Shown here piece after piece: positions 33,786 to 42,176 of a DNA stretch of 64,000 nt; the first letter of the stretch is position 1, and every line of letters starts with the position of its first letter. Origin of the DNA: JANNUT01 sp046331425 (GTDB lineage Bacteria; Acidobacteriota; Polarisedimenticolia; J045); contig JAXLQU010000002.1 in the NCBI GenBank assembly GCA_046331425.1, positions 124,001 through 188,000 on the forward strand, given 5' to 3'. Below the pieces are notes generated by a model, which was not told the DNA's origin, did not search any database, and saw nothing but the letters and a program-made list of their open reading frames with translations. The position numbers and the translations under genes were made by a program.

Positions 33786-35027
33786 TCACCGCGATCGCTT
33801 GAACAACGCCTGGCGCACCAGCCACGCCGTCAACAAGATCAGGTACGGATCGACCGTCGGGATTCGATATCGCTTGCCGGCAAAGATCGTGAGCGTGATC
33901 AACATTGTCGACACAATTGCCGTTCCGCAGATCGCCAGCGGCAACCACTCTCGGCGCACGATCAGCCACGCTGTTGCGAGCAAGCCTCCCACCAAGATCA
34001 ATCCGTAGGCCGCGAACGGAACGGTGCGGACCAGCCCGCCACGCTTTCCAAGGTTGCCTGCCAGATTGAAATCGAGCCAGAAGTCGCGAAGATCCCCAAG
34101 TTTCTCTTTGGCGTACTCGCCGGGGTAGTGCTGAACAAACCGCTTGAAGTAGTCCTTCTGCTCCTGCTCGGCTTGCCGCTCCGGAATCGGCAGCACCGCG
34201 ATCGATGAATCCTCGATCGTGTGGTAGTTGTAGCCGAAGTCCTGGAGTTGAGTGATCTGGTCCTTTCCGGGCAAGCTCTCGTAGAGGTTCAATCCGGTGT
34301 AGGTCGTGATGAATGTCGGTCGTCCGAATAGCAAACTGTTGCGTGCGATCCAAGGGGAGACCAACAGCACGGCAAGCAGCGCCGCCCACAACAGCGGTTT
34401 GAGCGCCGCCCACTGGTTGCGCACGAAGCCGAGCGTGCCGGCCGCCATTCCCACGGCAAGAAACGGCAGGAACGTCGGGCGGCACAGTGTGGCCAAGGCG
34501 GCAACCACGCCGAGCCACACGATCCGAGAGCGTGTTGCGCCACGCTCGAGCAGGAGCGCGGCCAACCACAGCGCGCCTACAGCGAGCAACAGGAACAGCC
34601 CCTCGGTCATGATCGAACCGGCGAAGTAAATGGAGAACGGGTAGAGCGCGAGTCCCAAGCCCGCCAGCAATCCGACGCGTTTGTCCCAAAGCAGATGTCC
34701 AAGACCAAACAGCGCCAGAGCGGAGAGCGCGCCGAACAACGCTTGGATCAGGCGCACGACCAGGAAGTTCTGCCCGGCAAGCGAAAACACCGAGGCCAAG
34801 AACCAGGGGTAGACCGGCGGTCGGAACGCGCTGGAGCGCGTTCCGTAGCCAAACAGATGGTGATCGACGAGCGTCTGGGCCACGTCGACGTAGGCCTTGG
34901 AATCGAGCGTGTTGTCCGACGAGTACGCGCTGCGATAACTATCGGCCGGCATCGGGATGACGAAGGCAACACGTACCGCCAACGCTACCAAGAAGACTAT
35001 CCAGGCACGTTTCCGAACGTCGTCCAC
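33786..35027 (-). CDS. GT39/ArnT-like (GT-C) membrane glycosyltransferase
   Basis: 413 residues with many membrane segments (for example VFLVALAVRVAFVIP, ALFGALSALALFGLGHLLW, LLVSPWIARNSLLFG). The first periplasmic loop contains LDSKAYVDVAQTLVDH and SSAFRPPVYPWFLASVFSLA, the family pattern that follows the catalytic Asp region. Such GT-C enzymes use polyprenyl-phosphate sugars to decorate glycans or lipids in the periplasm. It is transcribed opposite to the GT4 gene next to it (36 bases apart at the 3' ends), alone after the terminator of the beta-helix gene. Confidence 0.85.
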   Translation of the reverse strand: MDDVRKRAWIVFLVALAVRVAFVIPMPADSYRSAYSSDNTLDSKAYVDVAQTLVDHHLFGYGTRSSAFRPPVYPWFLASVFSLAGQNFLVVRLIQALFGALSALALFGLGHLLWDKRVGLLAGLGLALYPFSIYFAGSIMTEGLFLLLAVGALWLAALLLERGATRSRIVWLGVVAALATLCRPTFLPFLAVGMAAGTLGFVRNQWAALKPLLWAALLAVLLVSPWIARNSLLFGRPTFITTYTGLNLYESLPGKDQITQLQDFGYNYHTIEDSSIAVLPIPERQAEQEQKDYFKRFVQHYPGEYAKEKLGDLRDFWLDFNLAGNLGKRGGLVRTVPFAAYGLILVGGLLATAWLIVRREWLPLAICGTAIVSTMLITLTIFAGKRYRIPTVDPYLILLTAWLVRQALFKRSR

Positions 35028-35161
35028 GAGGTAACGCCTCCCGGCGCTCGTGCGCCGGGTGCGAGGATACCTGTGGCGGGAGCGAGCTGTGAAGAAAACC
35101 GAGCGCGAGCCTTGGAACGATCAGCCGACCCAAGAGCGCGGCAGACGGAGTGAATGCCACC

Positions 35162-35190
35162 AAAAGAAAAGGGCCGAGCGCACTCGGCCC
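35162..35190 (-). terminator. Rho-independent terminator after the beta-helix gene
   Basis: On the minus strand a perfect 8-bp GC-rich hairpin (GGGCCGAG-TGCG-CTCGGCCC) is followed directly by TTTTCTTTT, 33 bases downstream of the stop at 35223. This is a canonical intrinsic terminator. Confidence 0.9.
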
Positions 35191-35222
35191 CGATCTGGCA
35201 TCGCGCGGCGGCGCGTTGGTCG

Positions 35223-37988
35223 CTACTTGGTGTCGGTGCGAACCAGCCCACCGACGTCGCTCGGCGGCGTATTCGGTGTGGCGTTGGGAGTGCCCTGGGC
35301 GCTCACGCCGCTCCCGTAGTTGGGCACCGCGTCGTAGCTGAACGCCGCATAGAAATAGGTGGTGCCGTTGGTCAGGCCGGCGTGAACGCATTGATCGGCC
35401 GAGCCTGCCGGCCCCTGCTTGTCGCAGGCCAGGGCGCCGTCGCTGGCGCTGGTCGGCGTGCCGCTGGTCTTGTAGCGAATCATCGTGCCGCGCGAGTCGC
35501 TGCTGACGGAGTGCGTCCACTTCAGCGTGAGCTGCGTATCGCCCGCGGTGGTCGTGAAGTTGGTCACCGCAGCAGGCGGTGTCGTATCGGCCCCACCTTG
35601 GTACTCGACGGCGCCGATGTCGCAGCTCCCATCGCTGCGCGGGTTGCCGTAGAAGTCTTCCTTGGGACAGGGGTATGTCGCGTTCGGCGCACCGGCGTTG
35701 ACACCCCAGTTGGTGGCCAAAGGTGTGTAGTCGGTGCGGTCGCCGTCATCGACGGTGTAGTCGACGAATCGTGCATCGGCACTGTTGAAGTGCGTGCCTG
35801 GTGTAGCTCCCGCACAGCCGTCCTTGCAGACCACGATCGAATTTCGTTCCTGAGAGTAACTACTGATCACCTGCGAGAGGCTTTCGTAAACGTTGGGCCG
35901 CCCCCAGATGCGCGGTGAGGTCGGCGCCGCTCCTGCGCCGTTCGCGTCGTCCGCGTAGTACACGAACATGTTGTAGTCGCTCTGGATGGTGGCCGGATCG
36001 GTGGTCGCGCCGCGCCATACGACGGCCATCGAGGTCGATGTCCACTCGCTAAGAAACACGTTGTTGTAGAGCTTGCCGCTGCCGCTGCCGCTGGCATCGA
36101 CACCGAAGCGCGCGTGCAGCGCTTCATTGGCGACCCCCTCCAGTGCAAAGGTGTTGTTGGCGAAGATCACGTCCTTGCATGATGGGTCGGTGGAACTGGC
36201 GCGGGTGAAGGCAGCCACGCCGTCGGACGTCAGCTCGGCGATGCTGTTTTGCACCAGGATGTTGCAGGTGACGTAGCTCCCGCCTTCAGGATGTCCCCAG
36301 TACGGCCCATGTCCTGGGTCGTACAGCGCGGTACCGTCTTTGAATCGATCGTTGGTCTCGTCCCACAGATCGACATTCCCGTTGCAGGTCGAGCCATCGT
36401 TGTTGCCGTCGCCCGTCTTGTTGGGGTAGTTGCGATGAAAGTACGCGCGATCGAACACGATTCGATCGTCGTTGGCGGCGCCGCGCATGCTGTCGCAGTT
36501 GAAAACTTGATTGCCGGTGCCGCGCATCTCCACGTCGTAGAACTTCATACCCGAGACGGGCGAATCGTTGGCTTCGGGCGAGCAGTAGTTACCGCCCCAC
36601 GCATCGATATGTTCGAACTGTGTGTCGGTCGAGCCGGCCGATCCACCGGCAGTGGAGAAATACCAACGCACCTGGCCACTCCAGACTTGCAAGTTGGAAT
36701 AGCGCGCGTTCGAACCGCCCAGCAAGAGCGCTTCCGACGGGACAGCGCCGCTGCCCCCCGTGCCGTGGAAGCCGCCATCGATCGTGAGATTCTCGACGAT
36801 CACGAAGTTCTTGCGCGCATCCAGCATGATGCTGGCGGACAGCTGACCCTGGTCACCCAGTGGTGCCGCAAGTGCTGCCTGCATCCGATAGTTCGCAGGG
36901 GACTTTGCGGCAGCGCAGACACCGCCGCCGAAGCAGTCGGAGTCGGCCAGGCAGTGCCTTCCTGCGCTCGATCCGCCAGAGCAGAAGCGGCGCGTATGGA
37001 CATAAACTTTGGCGGCGCCCGACGTGTCATAGGAATACGAGCCAGGAACCGACGAAACGTTGAAGACGTGCGTCATGTTGTCGCCGGAGGGGCAGACGTG
37101 GCGCTGCGCCTGTTCTGTTCCATACGAAGGATCGACGCTGCTGGAGCCCAATCGGTCGTACCCTTCGATACCGTTGTTGGTCGGCAATCGGTCGCGATCC
37201 CAGGCGGCGAAGTTCCAATCGCGGATCCCTTTCAGCATCACGCGGCAGGTGTTGCCGCTGCCGCAATCGCCGTCGGCCGTGCACGATTTGTTGTTGTCAT
37301 TGGAACACCACTTGGCGCGCCACGCCTTGGCGGCATTGTCGGTTCCTGTGATCGTCGACGGATCGTAGGACCAAACATCCGCGTAGGTACTGTCTTGGGT
37401 CCACGTCACCGATGTGGGCGCGTCGACCCAATCGCTGAACACGACGTCGGAGGGTGCCGCACCTTGCCCAGAAACAACCACGAAGTTGGCGACATCGAGC
37501 GTGTCGGAACCACCCGATGTGCTGGTCGCGCCACGATAAGGTTCGGCCAGCGTGATCGTCGAGCCACTCACCGAGGCGACACGCGACCACGAGAACCCAT
37601 AGCCGCTATCGCACTGCACGTAGTCGCCAGGATTGACGGTGGTCGGTATGGCGCTGCCACAACCGATGCTCGTGGTCCCTTTGGTACAAGTGCAGTTGGA
37701 CAGAAGATTGTTGCTCTCCAGCGCGCCGGCATTGGTGAACACGGCGCCGCGCTGACCGAGATAGGTTCCGGGTTGGATCAAGCAACGGTCCCCGGACTTG
37801 GCCACGGACAAGCACTTCTTCAACGTCCCCCAGGCTGCCGAGGAGCTGTTTCCGGTTCCGGCATTGGCGTCGTTTCCATCGATGCGGACGTAGTAGTCGG
37901 TGGCGAGCGCCGGGGTCGCAAGCGCCAACCCCGCTGCGAACAGCAGCGATACGAAACGATGTGCCGTTGAGATCGTACCGGTTTTCAT
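35223..37988 (-). CDS. Large secreted right-handed beta-helix protein with C-terminal Fn3 domain
   Basis: About 921 residues. I chose the ATG at 37988, six bases after AAAGG. A signal peptide (HRFVSLLFAAGLALATPALA) leads to a start typical of parallel beta-helix surface proteins (DYYVRIDGNDANAGTGNSSS, AWGTLKKCLSVAKSGDRCLI). The middle has many Asn/Gly/Ser-rich coils, several cysteines, and turns of a beta-helix (VENLTIDGGFHGTGG, GMKFYDVEMRGTGNQVFNCD). A fibronectin III domain lies near residues 800-905 (DTTPPAAVTNFTTTAGDTQL...). The last 16 residues, NTPPSDVGGLVRTDTK, nearly match the end of the unrelated protein at 58798. It might bind or cleave polysaccharide; no catalytic residues were identified. 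Confidence 0.88.
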   Translation of the reverse strand: MKTGTISTAHRFVSLLFAAGLALATPALATDYYVRIDGNDANAGTGNSSSAAWGTLKKCLSVAKSGDRCLIQPGTYLGQRGAVFTNAGALESNNLLSNCTCTKGTTSIGCGSAIPTTVNPGDYVQCDSGYGFSWSRVASVSGSTITLAEPYRGATSTSGGSDTLDVANFVVVSGQGAAPSDVVFSDWVDAPTSVTWTQDSTYADVWSYDPSTITGTDNAAKAWRAKWCSNDNNKSCTADGDCGSGNTCRVMLKGIRDWNFAAWDRDRLPTNNGIEGYDRLGSSSVDPSYGTEQAQRHVCPSGDNMTHVFNVSSVPGSYSYDTSGAAKVYVHTRRFCSGGSSAGRHCLADSDCFGGGVCAAAKSPANYRMQAALAAPLGDQGQLSASIMLDARKNFVIVENLTIDGGFHGTGGSGAVPSEALLLGGSNARYSNLQVWSGQVRWYFSTAGGSAGSTDTQFEHIDAWGGNYCSPEANDSPVSGMKFYDVEMRGTGNQVFNCDSMRGAANDDRIVFDRAYFHRNYPNKTGDGNNDGSTCNGNVDLWDETNDRFKDGTALYDPGHGPYWGHPEGGSYVTCNILVQNSIAELTSDGVAAFTRASSTDPSCKDVIFANNTFALEGVANEALHARFGVDASGSGSGKLYNNVFLSEWTSTSMAVVWRGATTDPATIQSDYNMFVYYADDANGAGAAPTSPRIWGRPNVYESLSQVISSYSQERNSIVVCKDGCAGATPGTHFNSADARFVDYTVDDGDRTDYTPLATNWGVNAGAPNATYPCPKEDFYGNPRSDGSCDIGAVEYQGGADTTPPAAVTNFTTTAGDTQLTLKWTHSVSSDSRGTMIRYKTSGTPTSASDGALACDKQGPAGSADQCVHAGLTNGTTYFYAAFSYDAVPNYGSGVSAQGTPNATPNTPPSDVGGLVRTDTK

Positions 37989-38300
37989 CATCCACCTTTC
38001 GGGTCGCACTACCTGAGGAGTGCACACACCCTACCCCCCAGTTTGCAACCGATATGCCACGCTCATTCGGCATCCAACTTCAAGACTACACGAAGCTTAG
38101 GTCACATCCGCCCGGCTCGCTCCTGACGGCCCGTGCCCAACGATTACGGAACCGGAATGATCGGCGCCCTGGCGCCCGAGAGCTCGCGCCCACGACCTAC
38201 CTCGTCGTCGACCCCGCTCCGTCGACCTGATGGTCCGAGCAAATGCGGATCTGGTTGAGCTAGTCTTCAAGCGTCTCGCAGATAGTCGAGGAGAGGGTGG
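37989..38300. other. Divergent intergenic region
   Basis: This 312-base gap lies between the minus-strand beta-helix gene and the plus-strand TatT gene and must hold both promoters. Both ribosome sites are visible (AAAGG before 37988 on the minus strand, GAGAGGG before 38301). A GGCGCC-CT-GGCGCC dyad is near 38165. I saw no convincing gene, promoter hexamers or RNA element. Confidence 0.5.
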
Positions 38301-39281
38301 ATGAGTTCGGGACGGGGTCGTGCATTCGTGCGGCGGTCTGCAGCGTCATGCTTGTTCGTCGCGCTGCTGGTCTTCGTCGGCAGCGGCTGTGCCTCGATCA
38401 AACGTGTCGCGATCAACCGGCTGGGTGACGCGCTTGCCGAAACCGGCACCACCTTCGCCTCCGACGACGATCCGGAACTGATTGCACAAGCCGTTCCGTT
38501 CAGCCTCAAGTTGATCGAGAGCTTGTTGGCAGAGAGTCCCCGGCACGAGGGGATGTTGGTCGCCGCGGCGCGCGGATTCACGCAGTACGGCTATGCCTTC
38601 GTTCAGCAGGACGCAGACGAAATGGAAGCCAATGACTTCCGGCGATCCGAGGCGATGCGTCAGAGAGCCCGCAGGCTGTATCTGCGCGCTCGCAACTACG
38701 GGATCCGGGCGCTGGAGCAACAGCATCGTGGATTCCAGGCGATGCTTGCCGCCAACCCGAAATCGGCGGCCTCGACGATCGGTCCCCGTGGACTCGAAGC
38801 GCTGTACTGGACCGGTGCCGCGTGGGGCGCGGCGATCGCTCTTTCCAAGGACGACCCCGAGACGGTTGCCGAAGTACCGCAGATGGAGGCGCTGATCGAT
38901 CGCGCGTACGCGCTCGATCCAGACTGGAACCGGGGGGCGCTGCACAGCTTTCTGGTGACCTATGAAATGGCTCGACAAGGCGCGACCGGTAAGCCGGCAG
39001 ATCGCGCACGTCGGCATTTCGAGCGTGCGATGGCGCTGGGGAAGGGGCAGGATCCTGCGCCACTGATTGCGTTCGCCGAGGCTGTCGATGTTCAGGAACA
39101 GAACCGGGCCGAGTTTCGCGAGTTGATCGAACGCGCGCTGGCGATCGACGCGGATGCCATCCCCGAGCAGCGGTTGATGACCTTGGTGATGCAGCGTCGA
39201 GCGCGTTGGCTGTTGTCACGCATCGATGAACTGTTTTTGCTGAACGAGACGGATGCGGCAGACGAGGCCGCTGCGGAGTGA
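38301..39281 (+). CDS. TRAP transporter TatT component-like lipoprotein
   Basis: 326 residues. A lipoprotein signal ends VGSGCAS, with the lipid-bearing Cys at residue 30. The rest is helical and TPR-like with the pattern of the T component: GLEALYWTGAAWGAAIALSK, MEALIDRAYALDPDWNRGAL, AHRHFERAM-like AARRHFERAMALGKGQ. TatT forms a ring in the periplasm and works with TRAP solute receptors. The next two genes encode such a receptor and the permease, joined by GTGA overlaps. Confidence 0.88.
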   Translation: MSSGRGRAFVRRSAASCLFVALLVFVGSGCASIKRVAINRLGDALAETGTTFASDDDPELIAQAVPFSLKLIESLLAESPRHEGMLVAAARGFTQYGYAFVQQDADEMEANDFRRSEAMRQRARRLYLRARNYGIRALEQQHRGFQAMLAANPKSAASTIGPRGLEALYWTGAAWGAAIALSKDDPETVAEVPQMEALIDRAYALDPDWNRGALHSFLVTYEMARQGATGKPADRARRHFERAMALGKGQDPAPLIAFAEAVDVQEQNRAEFRELIERALAIDADAIPEQRLMTLVMQRRARWLLSRIDELFLLNETDAADEAAAE

Positions 39282-39286
39282 GTCGA

Positions 39287-40315
39287 ATGAACGGTCGGTT
39301 GGTAGGGCGGGGTTTGCGGTGCGCGCTCGCGCTCACGGTGCTGATCGCGGTACCTGCCGCGGCCCAGACGACGGTCAAGCTTGGGACACTGCTTCCTCGC
39401 GGGTCTTCGTACTACAAGCAGTTGGTCGCGATGGGAGAGAAATGGCGCGACGCTCCAGGCGGAGGGGTCAAGTTGGTGATCTACCCCGACGGGACGCAAG
39501 GGGGCGAAGCCGACATGGTGCGGCGGATGCGATTCGGGCAACTGCAAGCGGGGTTGATCTCGGCTGTCGGCCTGTCGGAGATCGATCGCGGAGTCGGTGG
39601 GCTGCAGTTCATGCCGCTGCTGTATCGCTCCAACGAAGAACTGGATTACGTCAGCGAACGCTTGAGGTCGACCCTGGAGCAGCGTCTGCGCGACAAGGGG
39701 TTCGAGGTCTTGTACTGGGCAGACGGCGGTTTCATTCGACTTTTCTCGAACCGATTGGTCACCGCACCCGCCGATATGGGCAAGATCAAGTTGTTCACCT
39801 GGGCCGGTGGCAGCGAAACGGCGCAGTTGTTGAAAGATGCAGGATTCAATCCGGTCCCGCTGGAGACCAATGACATTGGGCCCAGTCTGCAGACCGGCCT
39901 GATCGACGCAGTCTGCCTGCCGCCGTTCTTTGCGTTGGCTGGACAGGTCGATCTGCAAGCGCCCTACATGCTCGATATCGGATGGTCGCCGTTGGTGGGC
40001 GCGATGGTGGTGAGCAAAAAGACCTGGGACAAACTGCCGGCCGAAACACAGCAGTCGTTGCGCGCCTCGGCAAGTGAAACCGGAAAGGCGATACAGGTCG
40101 ATAGTCGGCGTGAATCGGTGAGTTCGATCGAGGCGATGAAGAAACGTGGACTGAAGGTCACCGTTCCTCCGCCCGATGCGATGCGTCTGTGGGAGAACGT
40201 GGCCACCAACGCGACCCAGAAGGTGCGCGGCGTGTTGGTCCCTCCCGAGATCTTCGATCAGGTGTTGAAACTGGTTGCAGAGTTTCGCGCTCAGCAGGTT
40301 CCGGCCAAACGGTGA
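39287..40315 (+). CDS. TRAP transporter solute receptor, DctP family
   Basis: 342 residues from ATG 39287 (GGAG eight bases upstream); a GTG at 39278 overlapping the previous stop is an alternative that adds three residues. It has a Sec signal (GLRCALALTVLIAVPAAAQ), a mature start VKLGTLLPRGSSYYKQLVAM, and the family segment TWAGGSETAQLLKDAGFNPV, then PLETNDIGPSLQTGLID. The conserved Arg that binds the carboxylate of the ligand is probably in the FIRLFSNRLV region. It captures an organic acid in the periplasm for the DctQM permease. TatT-associated receptors often bind hydrophobic or bulky acids; ligand unknown. Confidence 0.93.
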   Translation: MNGRLVGRGLRCALALTVLIAVPAAAQTTVKLGTLLPRGSSYYKQLVAMGEKWRDAPGGGVKLVIYPDGTQGGEADMVRRMRFGQLQAGLISAVGLSEIDRGVGGLQFMPLLYRSNEELDYVSERLRSTLEQRLRDKGFEVLYWADGGFIRLFSNRLVTAPADMGKIKLFTWAGGSETAQLLKDAGFNPVPLETNDIGPSLQTGLIDAVCLPPFFALAGQVDLQAPYMLDIGWSPLVGAMVVSKKTWDKLPAETQQSLRASASETGKAIQVDSRRESVSSIEAMKKRGLKVTVPPPDAMRLWENVATNATQKVRGVLVPPEIFDQVLKLVAEFRAQQVPAKR

Positions 40316-42162
40316 GTGCGGTTGAACTGAAGGCGGACGAGACTCCGAGCGAGGGTCGCTTCATCGGGTTCGAGCGCGGCGTGTTGGCCCTCGTGATGGC
40401 TGCCATGGTGCTGCTGCCGCTCTCGGAGGCGCTGTTTCGCCGCATCGGCATCAACGGACTTCCCGGGGCCGGATCATTCCTGCAACACCTCACGCTGGTG
40501 CTTGGAATGTTGGGTGGTGCCTACGCAGCGGGGCGCGCTCGACTCTTGGCGCTGAGCCCTTTCACGCAGTGGCTCGGCGAACGGGCGGCGGCACGGGCGC
40601 GCATCGTCGCCGGCGGCGTCGCCGGTGCGATTGCGCTCTGGCTCGCTTACGGTTCGTTGATTTTGGTTCAGAGCGAGCGCGAGGCCGGCACCCTCTTGGC
40701 GCTCGGTGTTCGAGTCTGGATGTTGCAGGCGGTATTGCCGCTGGGATTCTTATTGATCGCGTGGCGTCTCTTGCGCAACGCTTCCTCCGGCTGGCGTGGT
40801 CGCGCGTTCGCACTTGCGCTGGCGCTCGGCGCTTTGGCCATCGGTCTGTGGCCGCCGTTGCCTGTAGCGCAGTTGGTCTGGCCGGCGTTGATGGCACTCT
40901 TGATGGCGACGCTTTTGGGTGTGCCGGTCTTTGCAACACTCGGCGGCGCCGCGTTGATCCTGTTTTGGGGTGACGATCAGCCGATCGCCTCGATCGCGCT
41001 CTCGCACTACTCGCTCTCGACCAACGCAACACTACCCGCTCTGCCATTGTTCACGCTCGCGGGGTACTGGTTGGCTGAAGGGGGCGCATCACGCCGCCTC
41101 GTGCGCGTGTTTCAGGCCTGGTTCGGGCCGATGCGCGGCGGGCCAGCGATCGTGACGGCATTGGCCTGCGCCTTCTTCACGTCGTTCACCGGTGCCTCCG
41201 GCGTGACGATCCTGGCGCTGGGTGGGCTGTTGATGCCGGTGTTGATCGGCGCGCGCTATCCGGAGCGATCCGCGCTCGGTTTGCTTACGAGCGCCGGATC
41301 GTTGGGACTTTTGTTTCCACCCTGCCTGCCGGTGATCTTGTACAGCGTCGTGGCAAACGCCAACAGCGTGAGCGGCGGCGGGACGTTGACGATGCAGCGA
41401 ATGTTCATGGGAGGCGCGCTTCCCGGCGCATTGCTGGTTGGGCTGACGGCGTGGTGGGGAGCTTCTCAACAGCCGCGCGTCGAGGGGCTGCGCCCCCGTT
41501 TCGATCGCCATGAAGCGCTGGCCGCGGCGCACGCCGCGAAATGGGAATTGCTGCTTCCCTTGGTCACGTTGATTGCGTTGTTCGGTGGGTTCGCCACGCC
41601 GGTCGAGGCCGCGGCCCTGACCGCGCTGTATGCCTTCGTGGTCGAGACGCTGGTGCACCGCGAGCTTTCGATCGGACGCGACGCGCCGCGCGTCATCGCC
41701 GAGTGTGCCCTGGTGGTGGGTGGCGTGCTGTTGATCTTGGGCGTAGCGCTCGGATTCACCAATTACCTCGTCGATGCTCAGGTCGCGATCAAGACAGTCG
41801 ATTGGATGACCGCCAACGTGCACTCCAAGTGGCTGTTTCTCTTGGTGCTGAACCTCGCGCTCTTGGTCGTCGGCTGCCTGATGGACATCTACTCGGCGAT
41901 CGTGGTCGTGGTGCCGTTGATCGTTCCGTTGGGCGACGCGTACGGGATCGACCCGGTGCATTTGGGAATCGTGTTCTTGGTCAATCTCGAACTCGGCTTT
42001 CTTACGCCACCGGTTGGAATGAACCTGTTCTTGGCGTCGTATCGGTTTGGAAAGCCGATGCCGGAAGTGATTCGTTCCGTGATTCCAATGCTGCTGGTGC
42101 TATTGGGTGGCGTGTTGGCGATTACCTATCTGCCCTGGTTGACGACCTGGTGTTTGCCGTGA
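40312..42162 (+). CDS. TRAP transporter permease, fused small (DctQ) and large (DctM) subunits
   Basis: 616 residues from a GTG overlapping the previous stop. The first 180 residues are DctQ-like (four membrane segments, FERGVLALVMAAMVLLPLSE, LFRRIGINGLPGAGSFLQHL). The rest is DctM-like with about 12 segments, including GLLTSAGSLGLLFPPCLPVI and IVFLVNLELGFLTPPVGMN, NLFLASYRFGKPMPEV. The Q-M fusion is known in part of the family. It moves an organic acid with sodium ions across the inner membrane. The three TRAP genes form one operon. Confidence 0.93.
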   Translation: MSAVELKADETPSEGRFIGFERGVLALVMAAMVLLPLSEALFRRIGINGLPGAGSFLQHLTLVLGMLGGAYAAGRARLLALSPFTQWLGERAAARARIVAGGVAGAIALWLAYGSLILVQSEREAGTLLALGVRVWMLQAVLPLGFLLIAWRLLRNASSGWRGRAFALALALGALAIGLWPPLPVAQLVWPALMALLMATLLGVPVFATLGGAALILFWGDDQPIASIALSHYSLSTNATLPALPLFTLAGYWLAEGGASRRLVRVFQAWFGPMRGGPAIVTALACAFFTSFTGASGVTILALGGLLMPVLIGARYPERSALGLLTSAGSLGLLFPPCLPVILYSVVANANSVSGGGTLTMQRMFMGGALPGALLVGLTAWWGASQQPRVEGLRPRFDRHEALAAAHAAKWELLLPLVTLIALFGGFATPVEAAALTALYAFVVETLVHRELSIGRDAPRVIAECALVVGGVLLILGVALGFTNYLVDAQVAIKTVDWMTANVHSKWLFLLVLNLALLVVGCLMDIYSAIVVVVPLIVPLGDAYGIDPVHLGIVFLVNLELGFLTPPVGMNLFLASYRFGKPMPEVIRSVIPMLLVLLGGVLAITYLPWLTTWCLP

Positions 42163-42176
42163 ACCGGGGGTGATGC

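Noticed and set aside
36249..37970. A 573-residue open frame on the plus strand opposite the beta-helix gene
   Set aside because: It lacks any family motif, is rich in Arg/Ala/Val from high-G+C antisense reading, and the opposite frame has a signal peptide, an Fn3 domain and a terminator.
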